A DNA stretch of 64,000 bases from Acinetobacter halotolerans (GTDB lineage: Bacteria > Pseudomonadota > Gammaproteobacteria > Pseudomonadales > Moraxellaceae). Below, piece by piece: positions 7,269 through 16,690 of the stretch. The notes under the pieces are model-generated. The model saw only the letters and a list, made by a program, of their open reading frames with translations, searched no databases and had not been told where the DNA came from. Location: contig NZ_SGIM01000002.1 in assembly GCF_004208515.1 (NCBI RefSeq), positions 124,001 through 188,000 of the forward strand, given 5' to 3'. The number at the start of each line of letters is the position of its first letter. The stretch's first letter is position 1. A program made the position numbers and the translations under genes.

Positions 7269-9695
7269 ATGTTAAAAATTATTTTATTGGGGTGGGTTGC
7301 TGGCATTGCAGTCATGGGGAAAACTTTCCCTTTCATTACTGCGACTTGGTGGTTTTGGTGTCTCGTTGCGTTCAGTCTTGTGAGCTTAGTTTTTTATAAA
7401 AAACACCTCTATTTTCATCGTCCACTGTACAAGGCTTTGGTATTAATCAGTGCGACGTGGGCATTATTTTGTGCCGGTTGGTATTTTGCTGATTCCGCTT
7501 TGGAACAGCGGCTTAAGTTTAGAGAACTTGAAAAACAGTCATTTGAGGCGATTGTTTATATTAAAAAGATTGATGAACTAAGTGATGATGGGCAGAAGCA
7601 AATTGCTGAAGTACTCAATCGACATCCTCAACCAGTTGATTGGTTATTTTATTTGAAGAAAAATAAAGATCTATCCAACGCTGAGCCAGAGCTGAAACTT
7701 GGGCACTATTATCGTGTATATGGCGAAATTCGACCTGCACATAGTTATGCTGTTGCAGGGGCATTTGATCAAGAAAAATGGTTCTTACAACAAAATGTGA
7801 TGTCAGCTTTTTCAGTGAAGCACATTCAGTTATTAAATAATGATGAAATTTACGGTTTAGGCTACCAACAACACCTGAAGCAACAACAAGGTATTCGAGC
7901 TAAATTCTTACTCAATGTGGAAATGAAACGTCTAGCATTTCGGCAGATGTTACAAGCTTCGAACTTACAGCACAAAGGTTTGCTCTTGGCTTTATTGACT
8001 GGTGATGAAAGTCTTTTGTCGAATGCATTAAAACAACAGTTTCAACAACTGGGAATTTCCCATTTATTGGCGATTTCAGGGCCGCATGTTTTGATTTTTG
8101 CTTTGATGTTGACTTGGTTCTTGCGAAATATAGTACAGCGTTATTGTCCGCATTTATATCTTAAACAGCCTCGGCAATTGTTGTTGCTGTTACCCTTTGT
8201 GTCGAGTGTTCTGCTGTATGTGGCCTTTGTTGGTTTTGAAATACCAGCCATGAGAACACTATTAACGGTGATGATTGCGAGTATCTTTCTTATATTCAGG
8301 CAATCGATTCAACCTTTTGCGATATTGGTTTATAGCGCCAGTTTATTATTGATTTATGATCCATTTAGTATTTTATCTGCTGCATTTTGGCTGTCTTATG
8401 GCGCTTGCTTTATTCTGCTGAGGATTTATCAAACCATCGTACAATTACCAAAAGATCAAGTGGCGACCACGACACAGAAAATGCGTATGGCGAATAAGGT
8501 CTTAATTGAATCTCAATGGAAAATCTTTGTCGCTTTACTGCCTTTGGTGTTAATTTTCTTTCAGCAAGTGTCATGGCTTGCACCGTTGACGAATTTGATT
8601 GCTATTCCATTATTGAGTGGCATCATTGTGCCTTTAGATATTATCGCCGCTTGTATCTGGTTAGTGATCCCAATATTGGGTGGACTGTTATTTCAGCTCA
8701 ATGATCTGTTTTTATCACTTTTGATGTCGATATTGAATACTTTACAACATATTTCCCCAGATTTATATGGCGTCAGTTATACCCCTTGGTCAATCGTGAG
8801 TTTGATCTTCGGCATTTTCATTTTGTTTTTACCAAGAGGAACGGTCCCAAAAGTTTGGGCATTGCTGTGTTTCTTGCCAATATTGCTTGGCGTAAAGGCT
8901 CAACCGATTGTGTTGAATATATTGGATGTCGGGCAGGGACAAGCGATTTTATTACAGCATCCGCAACACATCTTAATGATTGATACGGGTGGCTCGTTTG
9001 ATGAAACTAAATTCAGTTTAGGTGAGCGGGTTGTGATTCCTTTTTTACGTCAGCAGGGCTTACGTCACCTCGATCAAGTGATTCTGTCGCATCTCGATCA
9101 GGATCATAGTGGTGCTTTTAATTCAATTCAAAAAGCATTTCCTATCGGACACGTTCAGGCGAATGAGAGAGGAGATAAAATATCCTTTAAGAATAATTTT
9201 TCTTTATGTCATCAAGGTCAAAAATGGACATATCCAAATCTGAATATTGAGGTTTTATTTCCTCATGCTGACGAGTTGGTTTATGCCAAGCACCAGAAAA
9301 ATGAATATTCCTGTGTAATTTACGTGCAGTTTCTCCATGCACAGCCTTATCAAAATTTTTTGATTATGGGGGATGCAGGCTGGGAAACTGAATATAAGCT
9401 TTTACAACAATATCCAGATTTAAAGGTGGATGTTTTGGTACTGGGGCATCATGGTAGTAAGCATAGTTCAGCCTATGATTTTTTAGCATTGATTCAACCC
9501 AAATTGGCGATTGCTTCAGCCGGTTTGAATAATCGTTATGGCCATCCGAGCCAAGAAGTATTAAAGCGTTTACATGCCTTAAATATTCCATTGCTTAATA
9601 CTGCGAAAGCAGGAACACTCAGCTTTGTTTTTGAAAATGGAACGGTGCAACTAAAACAACAGCGCCAGCAAGTAAAATGGTTAGATAGAGAATAG
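7269..9695 (+). CDS. comEC: DNA internalization competence protein ComEC/Rec2
   Basis: ComEC forms the inner membrane channel that brings single-stranded DNA into the cytoplasm during natural transformation. The 808-residue protein starts with membrane helices, then an OB-like soluble part (about 70-200). The competence membrane domain follows, with the diagnostic HLLAISGPH (family consensus HLLAISGLH) near residue 263. It ends with a metallo-beta-lactamase-like domain carrying LSHLDQDHSGA and LGHHGSKHS. All parts look intact, so it is probably functional. The ATG at 7269 is preferred over the TTG just before it. The gene follows the lolD terminator, so it should have its own promoter in the 85-base gap. 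It ends one base from the converging acyltransferase gene. Confidence 0.95.
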   Translation: MLKIILLGWVAGIAVMGKTFPFITATWWFWCLVAFSLVSLVFYKKHLYFHRPLYKALVLISATWALFCAGWYFADSALEQRLKFRELEKQSFEAIVYIKKIDELSDDGQKQIAEVLNRHPQPVDWLFYLKKNKDLSNAEPELKLGHYYRVYGEIRPAHSYAVAGAFDQEKWFLQQNVMSAFSVKHIQLLNNDEIYGLGYQQHLKQQQGIRAKFLLNVEMKRLAFRQMLQASNLQHKGLLLALLTGDESLLSNALKQQFQQLGISHLLAISGPHVLIFALMLTWFLRNIVQRYCPHLYLKQPRQLLLLLPFVSSVLLYVAFVGFEIPAMRTLLTVMIASIFLIFRQSIQPFAILVYSASLLLIYDPFSILSAAFWLSYGACFILLRIYQTIVQLPKDQVATTTQKMRMANKVLIESQWKIFVALLPLVLIFFQQVSWLAPLTNLIAIPLLSGIIVPLDIIAACIWLVIPILGGLLFQLNDLFLSLLMSILNTLQHISPDLYGVSYTPWSIVSLIFGIFILFLPRGTVPKVWALLCFLPILLGVKAQPIVLNILDVGQGQAILLQHPQHILMIDTGGSFDETKFSLGERVVIPFLRQQGLRHLDQVILSHLDQDHSGAFNSIQKAFPIGHVQANERGDKISFKNNFSLCHQGQKWTYPNLNIEVLFPHADELVYAKHQKNEYSCVIYVQFLHAQPYQNFLIMGDAGWETEYKLLQQYPDLKVDVLVLGHHGSKHSSAYDFLALIQPKLAIASAGLNNRYGHPSQEVLKRLHALNIPLLNTAKAGTLSFVFENGTVQLKQQRQQVKWLDRE

Positions 9696-9696
9696 C

Positions 9697-10650
9697 CTAA
9701 GCTTTTTCTTGTGACCTCTGTAATCGAACTTCTGCGACGCGTTTTAAAGCTTCAGTCTCATCAATATCATATATTTTCTTTAAGGCTTTATTGGCACTAA
9801 AACGCTTATAGCTCCAATGATAATGCGCAGGGTGACGTTTAATTAATTGTTCTAAAGTTTGATGAATAATGAGTGTGCCATCTTCAGCATTACCTTCATA
9901 AATCTGAGGGTTGATGGGTTCAACATACATATCAAAACCATCTTGATCATTACGCATAGCATAAATGAAGAGGGCTTTCCCTTTGGTTTTCTGAATGAGT
10001 TTGGCGCTGAGACTACTGGAGGCTAAGGGAATATCAAAATAATCAATCATTTCACCGCCATGATCAGGGGTGTGATCAGGCAAAATTGCGGTTGTTCCAC
10101 CTTGTTTTAATGCTTTGAAGACCTGTCGAACGCCACTTTCATCTGTGGGCACGAGATTGGCTTGTTCGCGGCTTCGTGCATCCCTGACGAAACGATCCGC
10201 ATCAGGATTCTTGACTGGCTTATACAAAATGGTCATTTGGGTATATTGTGATAACCATGCATTCATCACCTCCCATGTGCCAAAATGAGGAATGACTAGG
10301 ACTAGCCCTTTTTTTTCTGCCAAAGCCTCATGAAAATAATGTTCACCGTGTATTTTATGAAGGCGTTGAATATTTTTCTGATTAGATGAGCCCCACACAC
10401 TGATAAATTCAAAGTAAGAGGTGATCTCATTCCGAATTGCTTGCTTGGTTAGCTGTTGTCTTTCTGCGTTTGGTAAGTCAGGAAAGGCGATTTGTAAGTT
10501 CAGTTGTATAATTTTTGAGATCTTGGAAAGTTGGAATGTATTGACCAACATCGCTACCAAGCGCGCAAAAAAACGTCCTAATTGAATCGGTTGGCGACTA
10601 ATTAGCTTAAGCAAATGATAACTAGAGTGAGATGAATTGGGTTGGGTCAT
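9697..10650 (-). CDS. lpxM: Late lipid A acyltransferase (LpxL/LpxM family)
   Basis: The family adds secondary acyl chains to lipid A at the inner membrane. The 317-residue protein has an N-terminal hydrophobic segment (about 24-42) and the catalytic HX4E motif in PHFGTWEV, His122 and Glu127. It later has an ILPDHTPDHGG segment like the conserved region of the fold. From memory, Acinetobacter baumannii has two such enzymes, and the one beside comEC is called LpxM; that is the basis for the symbol, and an LpxL assignment is not excluded. The gene converges tail to tail with comEC, their stop codons being one base apart with no terminator between. Confidence 0.82.
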   Translation of the reverse strand: MTQPNSSHSSYHLLKLISRQPIQLGRFFARLVAMLVNTFQLSKISKIIQLNLQIAFPDLPNAERQQLTKQAIRNEITSYFEFISVWGSSNQKNIQRLHKIHGEHYFHEALAEKKGLVLVIPHFGTWEVMNAWLSQYTQMTILYKPVKNPDADRFVRDARSREQANLVPTDESGVRQVFKALKQGGTTAILPDHTPDHGGEMIDYFDIPLASSSLSAKLIQKTKGKALFIYAMRNDQDGFDMYVEPINPQIYEGNAEDGTLIIHQTLEQLIKRHPAHYHWSYKRFSANKALKKIYDIDETEALKRVAEVRLQRSQEKA

Positions 10651-10747
10651 GTATCAAAGATTCAAAAATTACAAGATAAAAGTATAATGTAAAAAATAAT
10701 TATAAGTTAAAACAAGTTAATTAAACAGTTTTGCATAAATCAGCGTA

Positions 10748-10753
10748 TATAAT
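10748..10753 (+). promoter_or_regulatory. Consensus -10 box upstream of the SppA-like gene
   Basis: A perfect TATAAT lies 33 bases before the ATG at 10787. No good -35 hexamer is found at 16-18 bases; TTGCAT lies too close (11 bases). It is therefore only a probable sigma-70 promoter. Confidence 0.35.
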
Positions 10754-10786
10754 AAAGCCACTTTAAAATTATTGGATTGGAGTCTT

Positions 10787-11824
10787 ATGTCCGATTGGCC
10801 ACCAAAACCACAAAATGAATCTACAAATAGTAATTCTCCAAATAGTAACAATGTGACAGGCAAAGAATGGCAAATTTTAGAAAAAGCTGTTTTGGCTTCT
10901 GTCGAAGAACAGCGCCGTAGTCGTCGTTGGAGTATCTTTTTTAAATGTTTAGGCTTTGCTTATCTGCTGATTGTCTTGATTGCAATGAGTAAGAGTTGTA
11001 CCACCTCAACCACAAAATCAACCACCAATATCAGCAGTGATCATTTGGCTGTTGTTGATATTATCGGTACGATCGACTCATCAAGTGGCTCATCCACAGT
11101 GAACAGTGATGATACCAACAAGGCACTTAAACGTGCATTTGAGGCGAGTGGTAGTAAAGCTGTTGCTTTGAATATTAACTCTCCAGGTGGTTCGCCAGTA
11201 CAGTCAGATGAAATTTGGCAAGAAATTCGTTATCTGAAAAAGCAACACCCAGATAAAAAAGTCTATGCGGTGATTGGTGATATGGGTGCTTCAGGTGCTT
11301 ATTATATTGCTTCTGCTGCGGACGAAATTATTGTCAATCCATCAAGTTTGGTTGGTTCGATTGGCGTGATTATGCCGAATTATGGTTTAAGTGGTTTGAC
11401 CCAAAAATTGGGAATCGAAGACCGTACTATGACTTCAGGTAGCAACAAAGATATTCTCAGTATGACCAAACCACTTGACCCTGCACAAAAGCAACATGTG
11501 CAATCTGTTTTGGATAATGTGCATGGGCACTTTATTAATGCAGTGAAAGAAGGGCGTGGTAAGCGTTTGAAATCGAATGATCCGGCTATTTTCTCGGGCT
11601 TATTCTGGACTGGTGAGCAAGCAATTACTTTAGGTGTAGCAGATCGTCGTGGTAGTTTAACGACATTGATGCGTGATCTTAAGGTAGATCAAAAAGTTGA
11701 TTACACGGTTCAGCGGAACCCTTTTGAGTCTATTTTAGGTCGTATGGGTGCAAAGATCGGTGAGGGAATCAGTAGCTCACTTGCAGATCAATTGCAAACC
11801 AGCCAAAACGCAAAAATACAATAA
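10787..11824 (+). CDS. S49 family signal peptide peptidase, SppA/SohB-like
   Basis: This inner membrane serine protease probably degrades cleaved signal peptides and membrane protein fragments. The 345-residue protein has a low-complexity Asn/Ser-rich cytoplasmic start, one membrane helix at about 50-68 and a periplasmic S49 domain. The nucleophile is Ser169 in DMGASGAYYIAS and the general base Lys221 in SGSNKDILS; the 52-residue spacing matches the short SppA type of Bacillus. SPGGSP at 132-137 forms part of the oxyanion region. It is the short form, with one protease domain rather than the tandem E. coli SppA. The ATG at 10787 is chosen because TTGGAG lies just upstream; earlier in-frame codons have no such site. 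Confidence 0.9.
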   Translation: MSDWPPKPQNESTNSNSPNSNNVTGKEWQILEKAVLASVEEQRRSRRWSIFFKCLGFAYLLIVLIAMSKSCTTSTTKSTTNISSDHLAVVDIIGTIDSSSGSSTVNSDDTNKALKRAFEASGSKAVALNINSPGGSPVQSDEIWQEIRYLKKQHPDKKVYAVIGDMGASGAYYIASAADEIIVNPSSLVGSIGVIMPNYGLSGLTQKLGIEDRTMTSGSNKDILSMTKPLDPAQKQHVQSVLDNVHGHFINAVKEGRGKRLKSNDPAIFSGLFWTGEQAITLGVADRRGSLTTLMRDLKVDQKVDYTVQRNPFESILGRMGAKIGEGISSSLADQLQTSQNAKIQ

Positions 11825-11848
11825 CAATCTATAGAAAACGTTTAAACC

Positions 11849-11884
11849 CAGGGCTGTAATGATTTACAGCCCTGAGTTTTTAAA
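11849..11884 (+). terminator. Intrinsic terminator of the SppA-like gene
   Basis: An 11-bp stem, CAGGGCTGTAA / TTACAGCCCTG, is followed by a T run. It begins 25 bases after the stop codon. Confidence 0.9.
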
Positions 11885-11968
11885 AATTACTCCTCAGTTC
11901 TTCTTCTTGTATTGCGATATGGTTTGAGAGGAAGATAATTTATCGATTCATAAGCTTAAAAGACTGTC

Positions 11969-12757
11969 ATGAAACCTATTATTCATTTTGCCCATGCCAA
12001 TGGCGTTCCATCTAAAGTTTATCAAAAGCTGTTTGATCAATTGAAAGATCAATACGATATTATCTATGTCGCTGAGATCGGAACAGACAAGCGTTATCCA
12101 ATCACGAATGGTTGGACACATTTGGTTGATCAAGTGATTGATAGCATTGTGCAACAAGCTCAAGGGCGAAAAGTGATTGGTTTAGGACATTCTTTAGGTT
12201 CAGTCTTGACCTTGATGGCTGCTTACCGTCGTCCAGAGTTATTTTCTCAAGTGATTATGCTGGATCCACCATTGATCATTGGTAAAGCTTCATTTGTTTT
12301 TCATCTTGCTAAAATCTTTAAACCTAAATTGGTCGATCGGATTACACCTGCTGGCTTGTCTGTACGTCGTCGTGATCATTGGGAGTCTCGTGAGCAAGCG
12401 GCAGAGCTGTTGGGATCGAGAGGTTTCTATCAGCACTTTAATACTGATTGTTTCCAAGCCTATATTGATCATGCATTAAGCAATGATCCTCAGCGCGGTG
12501 GAGTGACTTTAACGATTCCAAAAGCAGATGAAGTTGCATTGTTTAGAACCACACCATCGATGTGGTGGTTGCCTATGCCAAAACCTCCTGTTCCTGTGCA
12601 TCTAGTGGTTGGGAGTGACAGCGTATTCTTAAAAGAAAAATTCCCACAAGTGGCTAAAAAGAAATTAGGGATTCCTTTTTCTGTGGTTGAAGGTGGGCAT
12701 ATGTTCCCATTGGAGTATCCATTGGAAACGGTAGAAAAGATTAAAAGTTTGATTTAA
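11969..12757 (+). CDS. Alpha/beta hydrolase
   Basis: The 262-residue cytoplasmic protein starts MKPIIHFAHANGVPS, with the HxNG(F/V) oxyanion element often seen in such hydrolases. The nucleophile elbow GHSLGS has Ser75, and the likely catalytic histidine lies in VEGGHMFPLEYP near the C-terminus. The acid residue is probably the Asp in VVGSDSVFL. There is no signal peptide. The substrate is unknown. It stands alone between two terminators, so it is probably transcribed from the 85-base gap upstream. Confidence 0.85.
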   Translation: MKPIIHFAHANGVPSKVYQKLFDQLKDQYDIIYVAEIGTDKRYPITNGWTHLVDQVIDSIVQQAQGRKVIGLGHSLGSVLTLMAAYRRPELFSQVIMLDPPLIIGKASFVFHLAKIFKPKLVDRITPAGLSVRRRDHWESREQAAELLGSRGFYQHFNTDCFQAYIDHALSNDPQRGGVTLTIPKADEVALFRTTPSMWWLPMPKPPVPVHLVVGSDSVFLKEKFPQVAKKKLGIPFSVVEGGHMFPLEYPLETVEKIKSLI

Positions 12758-12788
12758 TTATGAGGCTATTTTGAATCGAGCAAAGATA

Positions 12789-12817
12789 AAAAACACATCC
12801 GAAGATGTGTTTTTTAG
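12789..12817. terminator. Bidirectional terminator between hydrolase and purN
   Basis: AAACACATC, CGAA loop and GATGTGTTT form a stem with A-rich and T-rich flanks on both sides. It lies between two converging genes and could serve both. Confidence 0.85.
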
Positions 12818-12819
12818 TT

Positions 12820-13458
12820 TCAAAACTGAGCAAATTGAATTGGCTGTTTTAAAGGTTTTTGATTGAAATAAGCCTGACCGTTTTTCCAAGAGAGCTGACC
12901 ATTACACAACCATTGCACGACTTGAGGGTAGATGAAATGCTCAAGTTCATGTACACGTTGCGCTAAGCGTTCTGCTGTATCATTTAAACCAACTTGAATA
13001 ATGGATTGAGCAATGCTCTGTCCAGCATCTAGTTCAGCGGTTACAAAGTGAACCGTACACCCATGTAAGCGATCGCCCGTGCTTAACACACGTTGATGTG
13101 TGTTAATTCCTTTATAAAAAGGCAGCAGAGAGGGATGAATATTTAACATCTTACCTTGCCATTTGCTGACAAAATTCGGAGTTAAAATGCGCATAAAGCC
13201 TGCAAGAATGACCAAATCAACTTGCCATGCAAGCAGTTGTTGATGCATGGCTTCATCAAAGCCTTCTCGATTTGGAAAGTCTTTATGAGAAATGACAGCA
13301 GTTGCAATATTGGCGGCTTTCGCACGCTCTAGTGCATAAGCATCCGCTTTGTTGGACAGTACACCAATGATTTGTCCTGAAAATTGATGCCCACTTTGGG
13401 CATCAATCAAGGCTTGTAAGTTGCTACCGTTACCGGAGACAAGTACCGCAATTCTCAT
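12820..13458 (-). CDS. purN: Phosphoribosylglycinamide formyltransferase
   Basis: PurN transfers a formyl group from 10-formyltetrahydrofolate to glycinamide ribonucleotide, the third step of purine synthesis. All catalytic residues are present at the E. coli positions: Asn106 and His108 in LNIHPSLLPFYKG and Asp144 in AELDAGQ. The N-terminus [16 protein letters not shown] is the phosphate-binding signature. The length of 212 residues matches the E. coli enzyme. The start overlaps the purM stop as TAATG, so translation is coupled and the order purM-purN is as in E. coli. Confidence 0.97.
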   Translation of the reverse strand: MRIAVLVSGNGSNLQALIDAQSGHQFSGQIIGVLSNKADAYALERAKAANIATAVISHKDFPNREGFDEAMHQQLLAWQVDLVILAGFMRILTPNFVSKWQGKMLNIHPSLLPFYKGINTHQRVLSTGDRLHGCTVHFVTAELDAGQSIAQSIIQVGLNDTAERLAQRVHELEHFIYPQVVQWLCNGQLSWKNGQAYFNQKPLKQPIQFAQF

Positions 13459-14528
13459 TATGCAAAGATCACGCGAATTTTTTCGTCTGCGCCTTCAACT
13501 GATTCAGCATTTTCTTGGATATGACCAATTTCCCAAGCTTTTTCGCCTTGAGCATTTAAGATTTCAATTGTTTTTTCTGCTTCGCTAGGATCAACCGCGA
13601 TCACCATACCCACGCCACAGTTAAAGGTGCGATACATTTCAAAGCGTTCTACATTGCCTTCACGTTGTAGCAATTTGAATAGCTCAGACCATTCCCAGCT
13701 TGACTCGTTAATCACGGCTTGAGCGCCATTTGGAAGTACGCGAGGTAAGTTACCTGGTAAACCACCGCCTGTAATATGCGCCATTGCATGAACGTCAACT
13801 TGTTTGCAAAGTTCAAGTACAGGTTTAACGTAGATACGTGTAGGTTCCATTGCGACATCTGCAAGTGGACGACCATCAACGATTTGGGTTAAATCAACGT
13901 TTTTCACATCTAAGATTTTACGCAATAATGAGTAACCGTTTGAATGTGCACCACTTGATGCAACACCGATTAATACATCACCAGCTTTAACTTTAGTACC
14001 ATCAATAATTTTGCTGTGCTCAACGACACCTACTGCAAAACCAGCGAGATCGTAATCTTCGCCTTCATACATTCCTGGCATTTCAGCAGTTTCACCACCA
14101 ACCAGTGCACAACCAGCCAGTTCACAACCTTTACCAATACCAGTCACTACATCTGCTGCAACATCAACATTCAAATGACCCGTTGCATAGTAATCAAGGA
14201 AAAATAATGGTTCAGCGCCACAAACTAGTAGATCATTAACACACATTGCCACAAGATCTTGGCCGATGGTGTCATGGCGATTGAGGTTAAGCGCTAAACG
14301 TAATTTTGTACCTACACCATCTGTTCCTGAAACCAATACAGGTTCTTCATAACCTTTTGGAATTTTACAAAGGGCGCCAAAACCACCTAGGCCGCCCATG
14401 ACTTCAGGGCGAGTGGTACGTTTAGCGACAGACTTGATACGATCGACCAGTGCGTCGCCCGCTTCAATGTCGACGCCCGCATCCTTGTAGCTTAAACCAG
14501 TATTTGGGGTAGAAGTTGAGTTGCTCAT
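13458..14528 (-). CDS. purM: Phosphoribosylformylglycinamidine cyclo-ligase
   Basis: PurM (AIR synthetase) closes the imidazole ring in the fifth step of purine synthesis, using ATP. The 356-residue protein carries the family N-terminus [15 protein letters not shown], the ATP-site segment [13 protein letters not shown], and [22 protein letters not shown]. The glycine-rich [16 protein letters not shown] is also typical. It is the first gene of a purM-purN unit and is divergent from the PerM-like gene with 133 bases between, where the promoter must lie. purL is elsewhere in this window (about 34.6 kb). Confidence 0.97.
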   Translation of the reverse strand: MSNSTSTPNTGLSYKDAGVDIEAGDALVDRIKSVAKRTTRPEVMGGLGGFGALCKIPKGYEEPVLVSGTDGVGTKLRLALNLNRHDTIGQDLVAMCVNDLLVCGAEPLFFLDYYATGHLNVDVAADVVTGIGKGCELAGCALVGGETAEMPGMYEGEDYDLAGFAVGVVEHSKIIDGTKVKAGDVLIGVASSGAHSNGYSLLRKILDVKNVDLTQIVDGRPLADVAMEPTRIYVKPVLELCKQVDVHAMAHITGGGLPGNLPRVLPNGAQAVINESSWEWSELFKLLQREGNVERFEMYRTFNCGVGMVIAVDPSEAEKTIEILNAQGEKAWEIGHIQENAESVEGADEKIRVIFA

Positions 14529-14661
14529 AGTGAAGTCTCCGCATTGGCGGCAGATTATAACCTGAATATACGAAACTCTTATGTTATTTATGCTCGAAAA
14601 TGCTATCTTTATTAAAAATTTTTTCCATTTATAACGATTACACGAACAAAGGTTAAATTTT

Positions 14662-15858
14662 ATGCAAGATCTGGTTCTCCGCCGTATCTTTATCCTCGCT
14701 GGGTTAGCATTGTTGATTTGGGTGATTTATTTACTCAAACCGATTGTCATACCTTTCGTCGCTGCTTTTTTTATTGCATATCTATTTAGCCCGCTGGTTG
14801 ATGCTTTGGTTAAGATCAAATTGCCTCGTTGGCTCGCGATCAGTATTGTGTTTATCGGTATCGGTGTGACTTTAACGGTTGTGTTATGGTTTCTTGTTCC
14901 ACTTGTTTGGAAGCAATTGATGTATGCGCGGGATAGTATTCCTGCGGGAATTCATTGGATTAATGCAACTTTTTTACCATGGCTTTCTGAAACTTTTGAT
15001 TTGGTGCCAATGGAACTTGATACCGACCAAATCTCTAAAGTCGTTATGGAATATGTTCAAACCAATTACAGTTCGGATAGTGTTCAAACATTTGCGCTGC
15101 GTCTCGCTCAATCTGGTTTGAACTTTATTCAGTTGGGCGGGCTTATTGTCCTAATCCCAGTCATTTCTTTCTACTTTTTGCTTGATTGGAACAGAATGCT
15201 GCAAAGCCTCCGTCGTCTGATTCCACGTCCTTATGAAGCATCAACTTTAACCATTATCCGTGAATGCCACAGTGTATTAGGCGCCTTTGTGAAGGGGCAA
15301 TTTTTGGTTATGTTGTTGTTAGGGGTTATTTATGCAGTTGGATTACAGTTAATTGGTTTAGAAGTAGGTCTTATTATTGGCATGATTGCGGGTTTGGCCA
15401 GTATTATTCCTTATTTAGGATTTGCTGTTGGTATTATTGCAGCCGTAATTGCATCATTATTTCAATTTGGCCTAGACTGGATGCAACTCCTATTAATTGG
15501 AGGGGTGTTTTTGGTGGGTCAAATGGTGGAAGGATACGTACTACAACCCTTTTTGTTGGGTGATAAAATTGGTTTATCTCCAGTGGCTGTTGTATTCGCA
15601 GTTTTGGCTGGAGCACAACTGGCGGGCTTTCTTGGAATGCTGATTGCGTTACCTGTGGCAGCAGTCATTGTGGTTTTGTTAAGACATGCGCGAGATAACT
15701 ATATAAAAAGTCGGCTGTATGGTTTGCCAACTGAAATAGTAGCTATAGACGGTGGAGCTCAACATGTCAGTGTGGAAACTGAACAAGTAGCGCTTGATAT
15801 TGAAATAAAAAACTCTCAAGATACAGAGACTTCAAACCCTAATGATGGCTCCAAATAA
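14662..15858 (+). CDS. AI-2E family (PerM-like) transporter
   Basis: The 398-residue inner membrane protein shows the usual layout of the family: two to three N-terminal helices, a soluble amphipathic domain (about 85-155) and several C-terminal helices with glycine-rich turns such as [15 protein letters not shown]. Members are called AI-2 exporters after YdgG/TqsA, but most have no proven substrate, and PerM has been thought of as a permease. The C-terminal 40 residues are polar. Hda begins 20 bases downstream, so the two are probably cotranscribed; this pairing is common in gammaproteobacteria (perM near hda-type genes). Confidence 0.87.
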   Translation: MQDLVLRRIFILAGLALLIWVIYLLKPIVIPFVAAFFIAYLFSPLVDALVKIKLPRWLAISIVFIGIGVTLTVVLWFLVPLVWKQLMYARDSIPAGIHWINATFLPWLSETFDLVPMELDTDQISKVVMEYVQTNYSSDSVQTFALRLAQSGLNFIQLGGLIVLIPVISFYFLLDWNRMLQSLRRLIPRPYEASTLTIIRECHSVLGAFVKGQFLVMLLLGVIYAVGLQLIGLEVGLIIGMIAGLASIIPYLGFAVGIIAAVIASLFQFGLDWMQLLLIGGVFLVGQMVEGYVLQPFLLGDKIGLSPVAVVFAVLAGAQLAGFLGMLIALPVAAVIVVLLRHARDNYIKSRLYGLPTEIVAIDGGAQHVSVETEQVALDIEIKNSQDTETSNPNDGSK

Positions 15859-15878
15859 GCGGGGAAAAAATTAAATCC

Positions 15879-16577
15879 ATGCGTCAACTGCAATTAGATA
15901 TTGAACCACAACTTGATGCCCGAATTAGTGATTTTTCGGGACCAGGTTGGGGACCTATGGTTGATGCAGTGAGACAATTACATGCGGGTTTGGTTAATCG
16001 ATTTTATGTCTACGGTGGGGCAGGTACAGGTAAGAGCCATTTATTATCTGCAATTTGTGATTCTTACTTAGAGTTGGGTCGTCCTGCTATCAAAGTTTCT
16101 TTGTTAGAATTATTGGATGCGCCGATTGAAGCAATTACTTCATTAGAGTTTTATGATTTAGTTGCATTAGATGATATTGAAGCGATCAGTGGCGTTCCCC
16201 ATTGGCAAAAAGCCGTTTTTCATTTGATGAACAATCATGAAGGACAGTTGGTGTTTTCTTCACGATCAGCCCCGATTGAGTTGAGACTAGAGCTCCCTGA
16301 CTTACAATCCAGATTAACTCAAGCCGTCAGTGTCAAAGTTCCGAGCGGCAGTTCATTTATAGATCGACAAGCGCTGTTGCAATCCGTGATGACGCGACGA
16401 GGGATTCATTTTGATCAACAAATCGTTGATTACTTATTGCAAAACGGACCTCATCAAGCTTCGATCTTGTTACAGACACTTGCACAGCTTGAAAAAATGT
16501 TAAAAGGCGAAAAAACTAAACTCTCTAATACCACCATCAAGCAGATTTACGCATTAATAGACGAATATCGCCAATAG
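15879..16577 (+). CDS. hda: DnaA regulatory inactivator Hda
   Basis: Hda binds the DNA-loaded beta clamp and promotes ATP hydrolysis by DnaA, limiting re-initiation of replication. The 232-residue AAA+ protein begins MRQLQLDIEP, in which QLQLDI is a clamp-binding motif of the expected type and place. Walker A is GGAGTGKSH at about 46-54; the Walker B region reads LVALDDIEAI. The arginine finger region SRSAP and the sensor region DLQSRLTQAV follow. Because the clamp motif sits at residues 3-8, the ATG at 15879 is the natural start. It follows the PerM-like gene closely. Confidence 0.93.
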   Translation: MRQLQLDIEPQLDARISDFSGPGWGPMVDAVRQLHAGLVNRFYVYGGAGTGKSHLLSAICDSYLELGRPAIKVSLLELLDAPIEAITSLEFYDLVALDDIEAISGVPHWQKAVFHLMNNHEGQLVFSSRSAPIELRLELPDLQSRLTQAVSVKVPSGSSFIDRQALLQSVMTRRGIHFDQQIVDYLLQNGPHQASILLQTLAQLEKMLKGEKTKLSNTTIKQIYALIDEYRQ

Positions 16578-16690
16578 CATAAAATTTCTTGAGTAATTAC
16601 GAGAGCTATGACAAAGTACGCACAAAGGATGTGATTGCGAAATTTGGATTTTGCAATATCAAGAAAAATGAAAAATAGAAGGAGAACGGT

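Noticed and set aside
9697..10650. Possibility that the acyltransferase gene is truncated.
   Set aside because: Length of 317 residues and an intact HX4E motif fit a full LpxL/LpxM protein.
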